DNA of 64,000 bases from NCBI RefSeq assembly GCF_006152115.1, contig NZ_VDFU01000007.1, positions 62,001 to 126,000 of the forward strand, given 5' to 3'. A program made the position numbers and the translations under genes. The notes beneath the pieces were generated by a model. That model made no database searches and was not told the origin of the DNA. It worked only from the letters and a program-made list of their open reading frames with translations. Below are positions 30,468-40,807 of this stretch, piece after piece. The DNA comes from Rubellimicrobium rubrum (lineage in GTDB: Bacteria; Pseudomonadota; Alphaproteobacteria; Rhodobacterales; Rhodobacteraceae). Position 1 is the first letter of the stretch. Each line of letters begins with the position of its first letter.

Positions 30468-31873
30468 CGTGTTTCCGCCCTCTCATGGCCTGGAATGGCC
30501 CAGAGCGCGCCAGCATCGAAGCGGGAAGTGGGCCTGAGTTCGATTGCGTCGCGGGACATGCGAACCTCGATGCCGGCTTCGGCCAGGGCGAGTTTCAGCC
30601 TGTCGGCCTGAGAAAAGTCCTTGCTGACCTTGGCTTCGTCGCGAGCACGGATCAGAGTGGCTTCAAGTTGATGCAGCAGTTCCCGGTCACCGGGTTCCAA
30701 GCCGTCCTGCTGCTCCCAGCCGCCCGCCTCCTCGGTCAGAAGACCGATGAACTGTGCGCTTCGCAGCAGCGTCCGGTAGTCGCCCGCATTCGCGAGGTCG
30801 TGGAGTTCCGCCATCGCCTGAGGCGTGTTCAGGTCGTCGGCCAAGGCATTGAGGACCGGCGCATGGAGATCGCCAGCCACGAGGTCCCTGGTCCTGTCCC
30901 GCCATTTTCGGAGGGTAGCCTCTGCGTCCTGTCGCTTCCTCTCGGTCCAGTCCATCGGCTTTCCGTAATGCGTCCCAAGAAGGACGAAGCGGATCACCTC
31001 CCCCGGAATGCCTTGTTGCAGCAGGTCGCGGACGGTGAAGAAGTTGCCCAGCGATTTGGACATCTTTCGGCCTTCCACCTGCAGCATCTCGTTGTGCATC
31101 CACACCCGGGCAAACCCTGCGCCCGGATCGGCGGAGCAGGATTGCGCGATCTCGTTTTCGTGGTGCGGAAATTGCAGGTCCAGTCCGCCACCGTGGATGT
31201 CGAAGCTCGTCCCCAGCAGCTCGCGCGCCATGGCCGAGCATTCGATGTGCCAGCCGGGGCGGCCGCGCCCCCAAGGAGAGTCCCAACCGGGTAGGGTGTA
31301 GTCCGAAGGCTTCCAAAGGACAAAGTCGAGCGGGTCTTCCTTGAAGGGTGCGACCTCCACGCGGGCCCCGGCCATCATGTCATCGACGGACCGGCCGGAT
31401 AGTGCGCCATAGTCCGTGTAGCTGCGGACCCGGAACAGCACGTGGCCCGCAGCCTCGTAGGCGTGCCCCTTGGCGATCAACTCCTCGATCATCCCGACCA
31501 TGGCACCGATCCACTCGGTCGCCCGGGGCGCCGAGGTGGGTCGGAGGGCAACGACGGCGTCCATGTCATCGTGATACCAGCCGATCGTCTCGTCGGTGAT
31601 GTCGCGGATGGGGCGGCCGGTCTCCGCCGCCCGGGCGTTGATCTTGTCATCGAGGTCGGTGAAGTTGCGGACATAGGTCACATGATCCGCCCCGTACACA
31701 TGCCGCAGCAGGCGGAACAGGACGTCGAAGACGACCACGGGCCGTGCATTTCCCAGATGCGCACGGTCGTAGACCGTTGGCCCGCAGACATACATGCGGA
31801 CGTTCTTGGGATCCAAGGGCTCGAACACCTCCTTGCGGCGGGTTCTGGTGTTGGTCAGGCGGATCGTCGTCAT
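30464..31873 (-). CDS. cysS: cysteinyl-tRNA synthetase
   Basis: A 469-residue class I synthetase. Zinc-binding/active-site [18 protein letters not shown] includes the HLGN form of the HIGH motif; KMSKSLGN is the KMSKS loop; [33 protein letters not shown] is the conserved catalytic core. It charges tRNA-Cys in the cytoplasm. First gene of the cysS-cimA-NDUFAF6-like run, with ATGA overlaps at both junctions. Confidence 0.96.
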   Translation of the reverse strand: MTTIRLTNTRTRRKEVFEPLDPKNVRMYVCGPTVYDRAHLGNARPVVVFDVLFRLLRHVYGADHVTYVRNFTDLDDKINARAAETGRPIRDITDETIGWYHDDMDAVVALRPTSAPRATEWIGAMVGMIEELIAKGHAYEAAGHVLFRVRSYTDYGALSGRSVDDMMAGARVEVAPFKEDPLDFVLWKPSDYTLPGWDSPWGRGRPGWHIECSAMARELLGTSFDIHGGGLDLQFPHHENEIAQSCSADPGAGFARVWMHNEMLQVEGRKMSKSLGNFFTVRDLLQQGIPGEVIRFVLLGTHYGKPMDWTERKRQDAEATLRKWRDRTRDLVAGDLHAPVLNALADDLNTPQAMAELHDLANAGDYRTLLRSAQFIGLLTEEAGGWEQQDGLEPGDRELLHQLEATLIRARDEAKVSKDFSQADRLKLALAEAGIEVRMSRDAIELRPTSRFDAGALWAIPGHERAETR

Positions 31874-32082
31874 GGTCGCCTCGCGCAGGTTTTGGCCCGC
31901 GGGCGCCTCTCGATCTCACCAGGGAAGTGCGACGATGTTGCCCGCGTGACGTGTGTCAGCAGGTAATGAGGCAACGGATGATGATGCCACTGGTCGTCAT
32001 GGCCGTTCCATAACAGCGCACCCGCCCGGCGTCCACGCAATTCCTCTGGACGCCGGGTCGCAGCGCCCCATCCTTCTTCGGC

Positions 32083-32352
32083 ATGAGCCGCGAAACCGTG
32101 AACCTGATCTGCGCCGAGCTGCCCGGAACCGAAAAGGTCGCGGGATCTGGCGATAGGGACGTGTGGACCCTGGCGCACAAGCCGTTCGCCCGTCTGGGCA
32201 AGACGATCGAGGTCCTTGACCACGGTTCGTGGTCAACCGTGACCCCATTGTCCGACCATGACCTGCGAGAGCGGATCGTGGCCGCCTACGAGGACGTTCG
32301 CCGCTCTTTGCCGGGCGATGTGCAGGTCACGCTCGACCGCACGAGCGGTTGA
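32083..32352 (+). CDS. short MmcQ/YjbR-like protein
   Basis: An 89-residue protein beginning MSRETVNLICAELPGTEKV, then DVWTLAHKPFARLG, VTPLSDHDLRERIVAAYEDVRRSL. The pattern (an early CAELPG helix, then a KPFA strand) resembles the MmcQ/YjbR CyaY-like fold family, though shorter than its usual ~110-120 residues. The region 31874-32082 upstream, between it and the divergent cysS, contains no other gene I can support. Ribosome-binding site is weak. Function unknown. Confidence 0.6.
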   Translation: MSRETVNLICAELPGTEKVAGSGDRDVWTLAHKPFARLGKTIEVLDHGSWSTVTPLSDHDLRERIVAAYEDVRRSLPGDVQVTLDRTSG

Positions 32353-32384
32353 CAAGCCGAAGCGGCTCCAGCACTGCCCGGCCC

Positions 32385-33602
32385 ATGGCTACAGCATCGA
32401 ACCGCATCAGGCGCATCACCGGCGACGGCTCGGACGGATGGGACCTGTTCTATCGCGCCAAGGACCTGATCCGCCAAGGCGTTCCTGTCACCGAACTCAC
32501 CATCGGCGAGCACGACATCAAGACCGACACCTCCATCTTGGACGCCATGCACGCTGCGGCCAAGGCTGGACATACGGGCTATGCGTCGATCCCTGGCATC
32601 CCGGAACTACGGGCCGCGGTGGCCAAACGTGCCGAGCGCCTGACGGGCGTCTCTACCGGCCCCGAGAACGTCATCGTCACGCCGGGCGGTCAGGCGGCCC
32701 TTTTTGCCGTTCATCAGTTCGTAGGCGATCCAGGGGACCGGGCGCTGCACATCGATCCCTACTATCCAACCTATCCCGGCACGATCCGCGCTGCCGGTCT
32801 TCAGCCATCGTCGGTGACCGCGCGAGCCGAAGCCGGTTTCGAACCTCTGGAGGATGATCTGGAGGCCGCAGCAGCGGGCGCGCGGTCGGTGCTGGTCAAT
32901 TCCCCCAACAACCCGACTGGCGTAGTCTATTCCGAAGCGACGCTTGCCGGGATCGGCCGTGTCGCAGAGCGGCACGATCTTTGGATCGTCTCGGACGAAG
33001 TCTACGACAGCCAAATCTGGAGCGGTCAGCACCTATCGCCACGCGCTCTGCCCGGCCTTGCAGAGCGAACCCTTGTGATCGGGTCCCTGTCCAAAAGCCA
33101 TGCCATGACCGGCAGCCGCCTGGGTTGGGTGATCGGTCCGGCACCAGCCATCGACCTGCTCTGGGATCTGTCCACGGTGTCGAACTACGGCATCCCCGGT
33201 TTCATCCAGGACGCGGGCGTCTTCGCCCTCGCCCAAGGACCGGACTACGAGACCCGTATCGCAGAGCCGTTCAGACGGCGGCGCGAGATCACCCAGCGTG
33301 TCTTGGCAGGTCAGAAGACCGTGCGGGCGGCCCCTCAGAACGGCGCGATGTATGCCATGCTCGACATTCGGGCGACCGGTCTTTCCGGCGAGGCCTTTGC
33401 CACTCGCCTCCTGGACGGAGAACGAATCGCCGTCCTGCCCGGCGAAAGCTTCGGATCGGCGTCCCGGGGTCACGTGCGCCTGGCCATGACCATCGAGGAC
33501 AGCGCCTACGAGGATGCCCTTCGGCGGTTGATGGATCTTGCCGCGCGCCTCAGGAGGGAGGCCGACTTGGCGGACCGACACGTCCCCGCTCAGGTCGGCT
33601 GA
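32385..33602 (+). CDS. PLP-dependent aminotransferase, class I/II
   Basis: A 405-residue fold-type I aminotransferase from the ATG at 32385. A 12-codon-longer TTG start is open but overlaps the upstream gene; neither has a good ribosome-binding site. Motifs: GYASIPGIPELRAAVA, VTPGGQAALFA, NSPNNPTGVVYS, VSDEVYDSQIW, and SLSKSHAMTGSRLGW, whose Lys forms the internal aldimine; HVRLAMT holds the carboxylate-binding Arg. Related enzymes are aspartate/aromatic transaminases; the amino-acid preference is not decidable from this sequence. Confidence 0.88.
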   Translation: MATASNRIRRITGDGSDGWDLFYRAKDLIRQGVPVTELTIGEHDIKTDTSILDAMHAAAKAGHTGYASIPGIPELRAAVAKRAERLTGVSTGPENVIVTPGGQAALFAVHQFVGDPGDRALHIDPYYPTYPGTIRAAGLQPSSVTARAEAGFEPLEDDLEAAAAGARSVLVNSPNNPTGVVYSEATLAGIGRVAERHDLWIVSDEVYDSQIWSGQHLSPRALPGLAERTLVIGSLSKSHAMTGSRLGWVIGPAPAIDLLWDLSTVSNYGIPGFIQDAGVFALAQGPDYETRIAEPFRRRREITQRVLAGQKTVRAAPQNGAMYAMLDIRATGLSGEAFATRLLDGERIAVLPGESFGSASRGHVRLAMTIEDSAYEDALRRLMDLAARLRREADLADRHVPAQVG

Positions 33603-33709
33603 TCGGGGCGCCTGCTTCCGTCCTGTCGCGTGCGCCCTGGCCAGGCACGTTCGATTCAGACGGTAGACGCCGTGCTGGTCGCCGCCCAGCAAACCAAGGA
33701 ATCGTCGAC

Positions 33710-34834
33710 TCAAAGAGCCCTTCCCGATCCAGCCGACCTCGTCGACATTTCGGGCTGGCTGACGATCCCGCCAACGAGTGGCGCTCCGACTCCGGTCGTT
33801 CCTGGGGCAGAGGTCGGCAAGCCTCGGAGAACCCGCACGGCCAGGAACGCAAAGGCCTGCGCTTCCAGCATGTCGCCGTCGAGGCCATGCGCCTCGACGG
33901 GCTCGACAGCGCACCGGGCTTCCTTGGCGATCCACCGCATAAGCGTCGTGTTGTGCCGTCCGCCGCCTGTCACCAGTAGGCGTGTCGGCGCTGTCGGGCA
34001 GTGCAGCAGGCCCTGCCCTACGGCACGCGCCGAACAAGCGGTCAGGGTCGCAACCGCATCGGCATCCGGCAGGTTCTCGACCGCTCGCCCCAAGGCCGCA
34101 AACTGATCGCGATCAAGGGATTTGGGTGGCTGCCGCGCGAAGAACGGGAGTGCCAGGAAGGCGTTCACGATGCTCTCATCGACGCGACCGGCATCCGCCA
34201 GTCCGCCGCCCTCGTCCCGGGCGACGCCCCGACGCCGCAACATCAGATCGTCCATCAGGGCATTCGCGGGGCCGGTGTCAAATGCAATGAGAGCCCCATC
34301 CTCCTCCGGCCGTTCGCGGCGAGGATCCACCCAAGTCAGGTTCCCCACGCCACCAAGGTTGAGCACGGCAAGAGGCTCGGAGGCACCGATCCAGCGGGTC
34401 AGCGCGAAATGGTAAAATGGCGCGAGCGGGGCTCCCTCACCGCCCTTCCGAACGTCCTCGCTCCGGAAGTCCCAGACGACGGGCCGGTGCAGCACCTGGG
34501 CAAGCCGGGTCCCGTCGCCGACTTGGAGTGTCCCGCGCCCGCGTGGCTCGTGCGCCAGGGTTTGGCCGTGGAAGCCGATCAGGTCCACCTCGGCGAAGCC
34601 TGAAAGGATCTCGGCATGAACATCCTCGACCACGCGCGTCGCGGCATCGACCTCGGGTCCGTTCCAGCGTCCGAGGGCAGAGCGCAGGATGGCGCGTTCC
34701 TCGGAAGAGTACGGCCGATAGCCTGCGGGGCCAAAGCCTTCGATCCGCTCGCCGTCGGTTCGGAGCACCGCGGCGTCCACGCCGTCTAGCGACGTTCCCG
34801 ACATCGCGCCAAGCGCGGTCACCACCTCCGACAT
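33710..34834 (-). CDS. anmK: anhydro-N-acetylmuramic acid kinase
   Basis: A 374-residue AnmK from ATG 34832-34834. [16 protein letters not shown] is the N-terminal family motif; [38 protein letters not shown] and [14 protein letters not shown] follow. It converts 1,6-anhydroMurNAc from cell-wall recycling into MurNAc 6-phosphate. Divergent from tyrS with 62 bases between starts, an arrangement common in proteobacteria. The 107 bases at 33603-33709 hold no gene. Confidence 0.94.
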   Translation of the reverse strand: MSEVVTALGAMSGTSLDGVDAAVLRTDGERIEGFGPAGYRPYSSEERAILRSALGRWNGPEVDAATRVVEDVHAEILSGFAEVDLIGFHGQTLAHEPRGRGTLQVGDGTRLAQVLHRPVVWDFRSEDVRKGGEGAPLAPFYHFALTRWIGASEPLAVLNLGGVGNLTWVDPRRERPEEDGALIAFDTGPANALMDDLMLRRRGVARDEGGGLADAGRVDESIVNAFLALPFFARQPPKSLDRDQFAALGRAVENLPDADAVATLTACSARAVGQGLLHCPTAPTRLLVTGGGRHNTTLMRWIAKEARCAVEPVEAHGLDGDMLEAQAFAFLAVRVLRGLPTSAPGTTGVGAPLVGGIVSQPEMSTRSAGSGRAL

Positions 34835-34896
34835 CGCTTTTCCTCGGCTCTGCTGCGGCCTATAGACTGCCGCGACCTTTGCAAGGGAACAAGGCC

Positions 34897-36144
34897 ATGA
34901 CACATCAGCCCAAGTCCGACTTTCTTAGCGTGCTGATCGAGCGTGGCTATTATGCCGACTGCACGAACCTCGAGACGCTCGACAAGGCGTTGCTGGATGG
35001 TGTCGTGCCGGCCTACATCGGCTACGACGCGACTGCCGCATCGCTCCATGTCGGGCACCTCATGAACATCATGGTGCTCCGCTGGCTGCAGAAGACCGGC
35101 GGCAAGCCGATCACGCTCATGGGGGGCGGCACGACCAAGGTGGGCGACCCGTCCTTCCGGTCCGAAGAGCGCCCTCTGCTGACGCCCGATCAGATCGACC
35201 GCAACATTCAGGGGTTCAAGGGGGTCTTCGACAGGCTCATCGCCTATGGCGACGGGCCGACTGACGCTCTCATGCTCAACAACGCCGAATGGTTGGACCA
35301 ACTCAACTACCTCGACTTCCTGCGGGACATCGGGCGGCACTTCTCGGTCAACCGCATGCTGAGTTTCGAGAGCGTGAAGTCCCGCCTCGACCGCGAGCAG
35401 TCGCTGTCGTTTCTGGAGTTCAACTACATGATCCTCCAGGCCTACGACTTTCTGGAGCTGAACCGCCGCTACGGATGCCTGCTCCAGATGGGCGGCTCGG
35501 ACCAGTGGGGCAACATCGTCAACGGGATCGACCTGACCCGCCGGGTGGACGGGACCGAGATCTTCGGCTTGACGACTCCGCTGCTGACGACCTCGGACGG
35601 CCGTAAGATGGGCAAGAGCCAGGGCGGGGCCGTGTGGCTGAACGGCGAGATGCTGAGCCCTTACGAGTTCTGGCAGTTCTGGCGCAACACGACGGACGCC
35701 GACGTGGAACGCTTTCTCAAGCTCTACACGGAGTTGCCCGTCCGGGAATGCGAGCGGCTAGGCAACCTGGGAGGAGCAGAGATCAATCTGGCCAAGATTG
35801 TCCTCGCGAACGAGGTGACGACGCTGCTTCACGGCGCGGACGCCGCCAAGGCGGCCGAGCGCACGGCGCGGGAGGTGTTCGAGTCGGGCGGCGTGGGCGA
35901 CGACCTGCCCACCATCGTCGTCAGTTCGGCCCAAGTGGAGGCGGGCCTCGCCAACACGGCGCTGTTCGTGCAGGCGGGCCTTGCAGCCTCGGGAAAAGAG
36001 GCCAAGCGCCTGTTTTCTGAACGGGGCGCCCGCATCAACGACGAGGTCGTAACGGAATCCCGCCTCCTGACCGTCGACGAGGTGCAGGCCGGCTTGAAGC
36101 TCACCGCCGGTAAGAAGCGCCATGTGCTGGTGCGTTTGGGCTGA
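34897..36144 (+). CDS. tyrS: tyrosyl-tRNA synthetase
   Basis: A 415-residue class Ic synthetase of the TyrRS type. The start is the ATG at 34897 (AAGGGAAC upstream); frame sequence before this is not family-like. [18 protein letters not shown] contains the HVGH form of [24 protein letters not shown] the tyrosine-binding motif, and [11 protein letters not shown] the KMSKS loop. The last ~65 residues ([17 protein letters not shown]) are the S4 RNA-binding domain. It charges tRNA-Tyr. Confidence 0.96.
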   Translation: MTHQPKSDFLSVLIERGYYADCTNLETLDKALLDGVVPAYIGYDATAASLHVGHLMNIMVLRWLQKTGGKPITLMGGGTTKVGDPSFRSEERPLLTPDQIDRNIQGFKGVFDRLIAYGDGPTDALMLNNAEWLDQLNYLDFLRDIGRHFSVNRMLSFESVKSRLDREQSLSFLEFNYMILQAYDFLELNRRYGCLLQMGGSDQWGNIVNGIDLTRRVDGTEIFGLTTPLLTTSDGRKMGKSQGGAVWLNGEMLSPYEFWQFWRNTTDADVERFLKLYTELPVRECERLGNLGGAEINLAKIVLANEVTTLLHGADAAKAAERTAREVFESGGVGDDLPTIVVSSAQVEAGLANTALFVQAGLAASGKEAKRLFSERGARINDEVVTESRLLTVDEVQAGLKLTAGKKRHVLVRLG

Positions 36145-36160
36145 CGCGGCGGCTCGGGGG

Positions 36161-36298
36161 CTACAGGCACCAACCTATTAGTCCGATCACCACGCCCCCG
36201 GGCACCGCGATCACGATGGCGAGGAGCGCCGCCCCCAGACGGGTGAGACGTGCGGACGGCGCGGTCACGCCCATCACGGTGAAAGCTGACGGTTTCAT
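36161..36298 (-). CDS. possible 45-residue single-span membrane protein
   Basis: A short frame from ATG 36296-36298 to TAG. Residues ~20-44 (LGAALLAIVIAVPGGVVIGLIGWCL split over one helix) form one strong hydrophobic segment preceded by Arg residues at 17 and 20, the layout of a type II or N-in small membrane protein. It occupies the otherwise empty gap between tyrS (stop 36144) and the FemAB-like gene (start 36346). No clear ribosome-binding site is present upstream, so it could be chance. No family recognised. Confidence 0.4.
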   Translation of the reverse strand: MKPSAFTVMGVTAPSARLTRLGAALLAIVIAVPGGVVIGLIGWCL

Positions 36299-36345
36299 GG
36301 AGCCGTTAACCACGGATTAGGTTTCCATGGTGTTAAACAGTTGGG

Positions 36346-37194
36346 ATGAGCCCCCTGCCCCTGCAGCAGCATCCTCGCTTTGCCAAGGCCCTAATATCCC
36401 TCGGCCAGAAGGTGGATATGGCGGATCTGTCCGGAGCCGGACACGCCCAGGTCATCCGTCGCACCGTGCCGATCTTGGGCGAGATCGGCTATGTGCCTCG
36501 CGGTCCGATCTGGGAGATCAGTGATCCCGGACTCCGACGAGCGGCCCTGTCCCGGCTCTCTGACCAAGGGGTGCGGATGGTCGATGCCGAGAGCTGCTGC
36601 CCGTCCCTGCTTGGCTCAGGCTTCCGCCAGGTGGTCACACCGACGCATGTCGCGGAACTTTCCCTGTCGGAAACTCCGAAATCAAGGCGGCACGGAGTGG
36701 CACCCAAATGGCGCGGCAGTCTGAAAGTGGCCGAGAGATCGAACCTGCGCGTCGTATGGGAGTCGTTCGACGGCGACCCATCGCACTGGCTCTTGCGCCA
36801 AGAGGCCGCCATGCGAGCCCGTAGGCGCTACCGCGCTCTTCCTCTCACGGTCGCCTGCGCCTTTGCCAAGGCTAATCCAAATTCGGGCCGGATTTTTGCA
36901 GCCTGGGCCGCCGACGAGCCGGTCGCTGGGATGCTATTCCTGCTGCACCCCCCGGTTGCGACTTATCACATCGGCTGGAGCGGTGATCGGGGCCGTGCTC
37001 TGTCAGCGCATCATCTTCTCCTGATGCGGGCCGCCGACGACCTGGCGGCCGAAGGATACATCCGGCTCGATCTGGGGACCGTCGACACCGAGGCCAGTCC
37101 GGGCTTGGCCCGGTTCAAGATCGGCGCCGGTGCGACGGTCCGCGCTCTTGGAGGAAGCTGGCTGCGGCTTCCCTTCGCTGGCACGAGGGGCTAA
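36346..37194 (+). CDS. FemAB-like / GNAT acyltransferase
   Basis: A 282-residue protein whose C-terminal half fits the GNAT fold as used by FemAB-type aminoacyl transferases: QEAAMRARRRYRALPLTVACAF, AAWAADEPVAGMLFLLHP, TYHIGWSGDRGRALSAHHLLLMRAADDLAAEGYIRLDLGTVD. The N-terminal half is the mirrored, degenerate GNAT repeat (VRRTVPILGEIGYVPRGPIWE region). FemAB proteins transfer amino acids to peptidoglycan or lipids, but many homologues have other acyl acceptors. Adjacent Fur-family gene begins 36 bases after the stop. Confidence 0.75.
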   Translation: MSPLPLQQHPRFAKALISLGQKVDMADLSGAGHAQVIRRTVPILGEIGYVPRGPIWEISDPGLRRAALSRLSDQGVRMVDAESCCPSLLGSGFRQVVTPTHVAELSLSETPKSRRHGVAPKWRGSLKVAERSNLRVVWESFDGDPSHWLLRQEAAMRARRRYRALPLTVACAFAKANPNSGRIFAAWAADEPVAGMLFLLHPPVATYHIGWSGDRGRALSAHHLLLMRAADDLAAEGYIRLDLGTVDTEASPGLARFKIGAGATVRALGGSWLRLPFAGTRG

Positions 37195-37230
37195 GCGGCA
37201 CCAAGACGCGACCCGGACAAAAGGCCCGCC

Positions 37231-37649
37231 ATGCCCCAGTCGATCCTCGACCGCTGCGAGGCCCAAGGCCTGAGGCTGACCGACCAGCGCCGGACCATCG
37301 CGCGCGTGCTGGAACAGTCCGAAGACCACCCTGACGTCGAGGAACTTCATGCCCGCGCCGTCAAGGAGGATTCGCGGATTTCGATCGCCACGGTGTATCG
37401 GACAGTCAAGCTGTTCGAAGAGGCCGGCATCCTAGAGCGGCACGAGTTCCTTGATGGGCGCGCGCGTTACGAGACGGCCGACCGCGACCATCATGACCAT
37501 CTGATCGACCTCAGCACGGGCGAGGTCATCGAATTCGTCGATCCCGACATCGAGGAGTTGCAGGAGCGGATCGCCCAGAAGCTGGGCTACCGGCTGGTGG
37601 GACATCGGCTGGAGCTCTACGGCATGCCTGCGACCCGGAAGCCGCGCGA

Positions 37650-37653
<4 letters not shown>
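37231..37653 (+). CDS. Fur-family metal-dependent transcriptional regulator
   Basis: A 140-residue regulator. N-terminal winged helix (residues ~10-85): LRLTDQRRTIARVLEQSEDHPDVEEL and the recognition segment ISIATVYRTVKLFEEAGIL. The metal-binding region is DRDHHDHLIDLSTGEVIEF. It lacks the CxxC pairs of zinc-structured Fur and lacks the heme-type motif of Irr, which fits the alphaproteobacterial Mur/Fur branch that often responds to manganese or iron. Overlaps the EamA transporter gene by four bases (ATGA). Confidence 0.87.
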
Positions 37654-39871
<2,218 letters not shown>

Positions 39872-39912
39872 GCAGCCTGCTCCTGAGAGGGATCAGATCC
39901 CTGCCCCTCTGT

Positions 39913-39934
39913 GGCCTCGCAATGATGCGAGGCC
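39913..39934 (+). terminator. hairpin after enolase
   Basis: Perfect 8-bp inverted repeat GGCCTCGC / GCGAGGCC with loop AATGAT, 41 bases past the eno stop. No T-tract; probably a terminator or message-stabilising structure. The rest of the gap to 40096 shows no gene. Confidence 0.6.
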
Positions 39935-40096
39935 GCTTGCGAAACGACGAACCGTCTTCGCTGGGTCGTGCAACAGTCCTCGCAGACGTCCTGTTCGGAC
40001 AGGACGCCTGGTCGGACCACGAACCTGCCGGAATCCCGGTTGCGGGAGTCCGGAAAGCCTCACTCCTTACGAAACAAGCGGCGCTGGAGAGTGATC

Positions 40097-40531
40097 GTGA
40101 CAGATCCGGAACGCATCATCGCCATGCTCGACCTCCGGCCGCATCCCGAAGGGGGCTGGTATCGACAGACCTGGGTAGCGGAGGCCGAACCAGGGGACCG
40201 TCCAGCAGGCACCTGCATCTACTTCCTGTTGCAGCGGGGCGAACGAAGCCACTGGCACCGTGTGGATGCAGCCGAGATCTGGCACTACTACGCCGGAGCG
40301 CCGCTCGTGCTGTCCGCCTCAGTCTCGACAGATGGTCCGGCGGTGGAGCGGATTCTCGGACCCGATCTCTTCAACGGGCAGTCACCCCAAAGCGTCGTGT
40401 CCCCTGGATGGTGGCAGGCCGCGCGAAGTTTCGGCGACTGGACCCTGGCCGGCTGCACCGTCAGCCCGGGGTTTCGATTCGAAGGGTTCGAACTCGCGGC
40501 ACCCGGTTTTGATATAAAGAGGTCGCCATGA
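40097..40531 (+). CDS. cupin domain protein, DUF985 family
   Basis: A 144-residue protein from a GTG at 40097 with GGAGA seven bases upstream; earlier in-frame codons carry no family sequence. MLDLRPHPEGGWYRQTW is the DUF985/Cupin_5 signature, followed by IYFLLQRGERSHWHRVDAAEIWHYYAGAPL and VVSPGWWQAARSFGDWTLAGCTVSPGFRFEGFE, giving a single beta-barrel with a possible metal-binding His set. Function unknown. The next gene, tusA-like, overlaps its stop by four bases, suggesting a shared role. Confidence 0.82.
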   Translation: MTDPERIIAMLDLRPHPEGGWYRQTWVAEAEPGDRPAGTCIYFLLQRGERSHWHRVDAAEIWHYYAGAPLVLSASVSTDGPAVERILGPDLFNGQSPQSVVSPGWWQAARSFGDWTLAGCTVSPGFRFEGFELAAPGFDIKRSP

Positions 40532-40770
40532 TCCCCGATCGCGAAGTTGACGCTCGGGGTCTGATCTGCCCGCTTCCCGTCCTCCGGGCCAGAAAGGTCC
40601 TCCTTGGCATGACGTCGGGCCACGTGCTGCGCCTGCTGGCCGACGATCCGATGGCCGCGATCGACCTGCCGCATTTCTGCGCCGAAACCGGTCACGATTA
40701 TCTAGGTCAGACCTTGGAGGACGGAGTTCAGGTTCACCTGATCCGGCGTGGTCCAGCCCAGAAAGCTTAA
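40528..40770 (+). CDS. TusA-family sulfur carrier protein
   Basis: An 80-residue TusA/SirA-type protein: DARGLICPLPVLRARKVL with persulfide-accepting C14 in the CPxP motif, then HVLRLLADDPMAAIDLPHFCAETGHDYL. TusA proteins relay sulfur from a cysteine desulfurase to tRNA thiolation, molybdopterin or other acceptors. ATG overlaps the DUF985 stop. SufE, another sulfur relay protein, is encoded at 55659-56069. Confidence 0.9.
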   Translation: MIPDREVDARGLICPLPVLRARKVLLGMTSGHVLRLLADDPMAAIDLPHFCAETGHDYLGQTLEDGVQVHLIRRGPAQKA

Positions 40771-40796
40771 GGGCCCCGTCTCGCGACAGGGCCCTT
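40769..40796. terminator. bidirectional terminator between tusA-like gene and rne
   Basis: 8-bp inverted repeat AAGGGCCC / GGGCCCTT with a 12-base loop, overlapping the tusA stop codon. The A/T ends give short U-runs on either strand, so it can serve both converging genes; rne ends at 40808. Confidence 0.75.
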
Positions 40797-40807
40797 CTCG
40801 TTATTGG

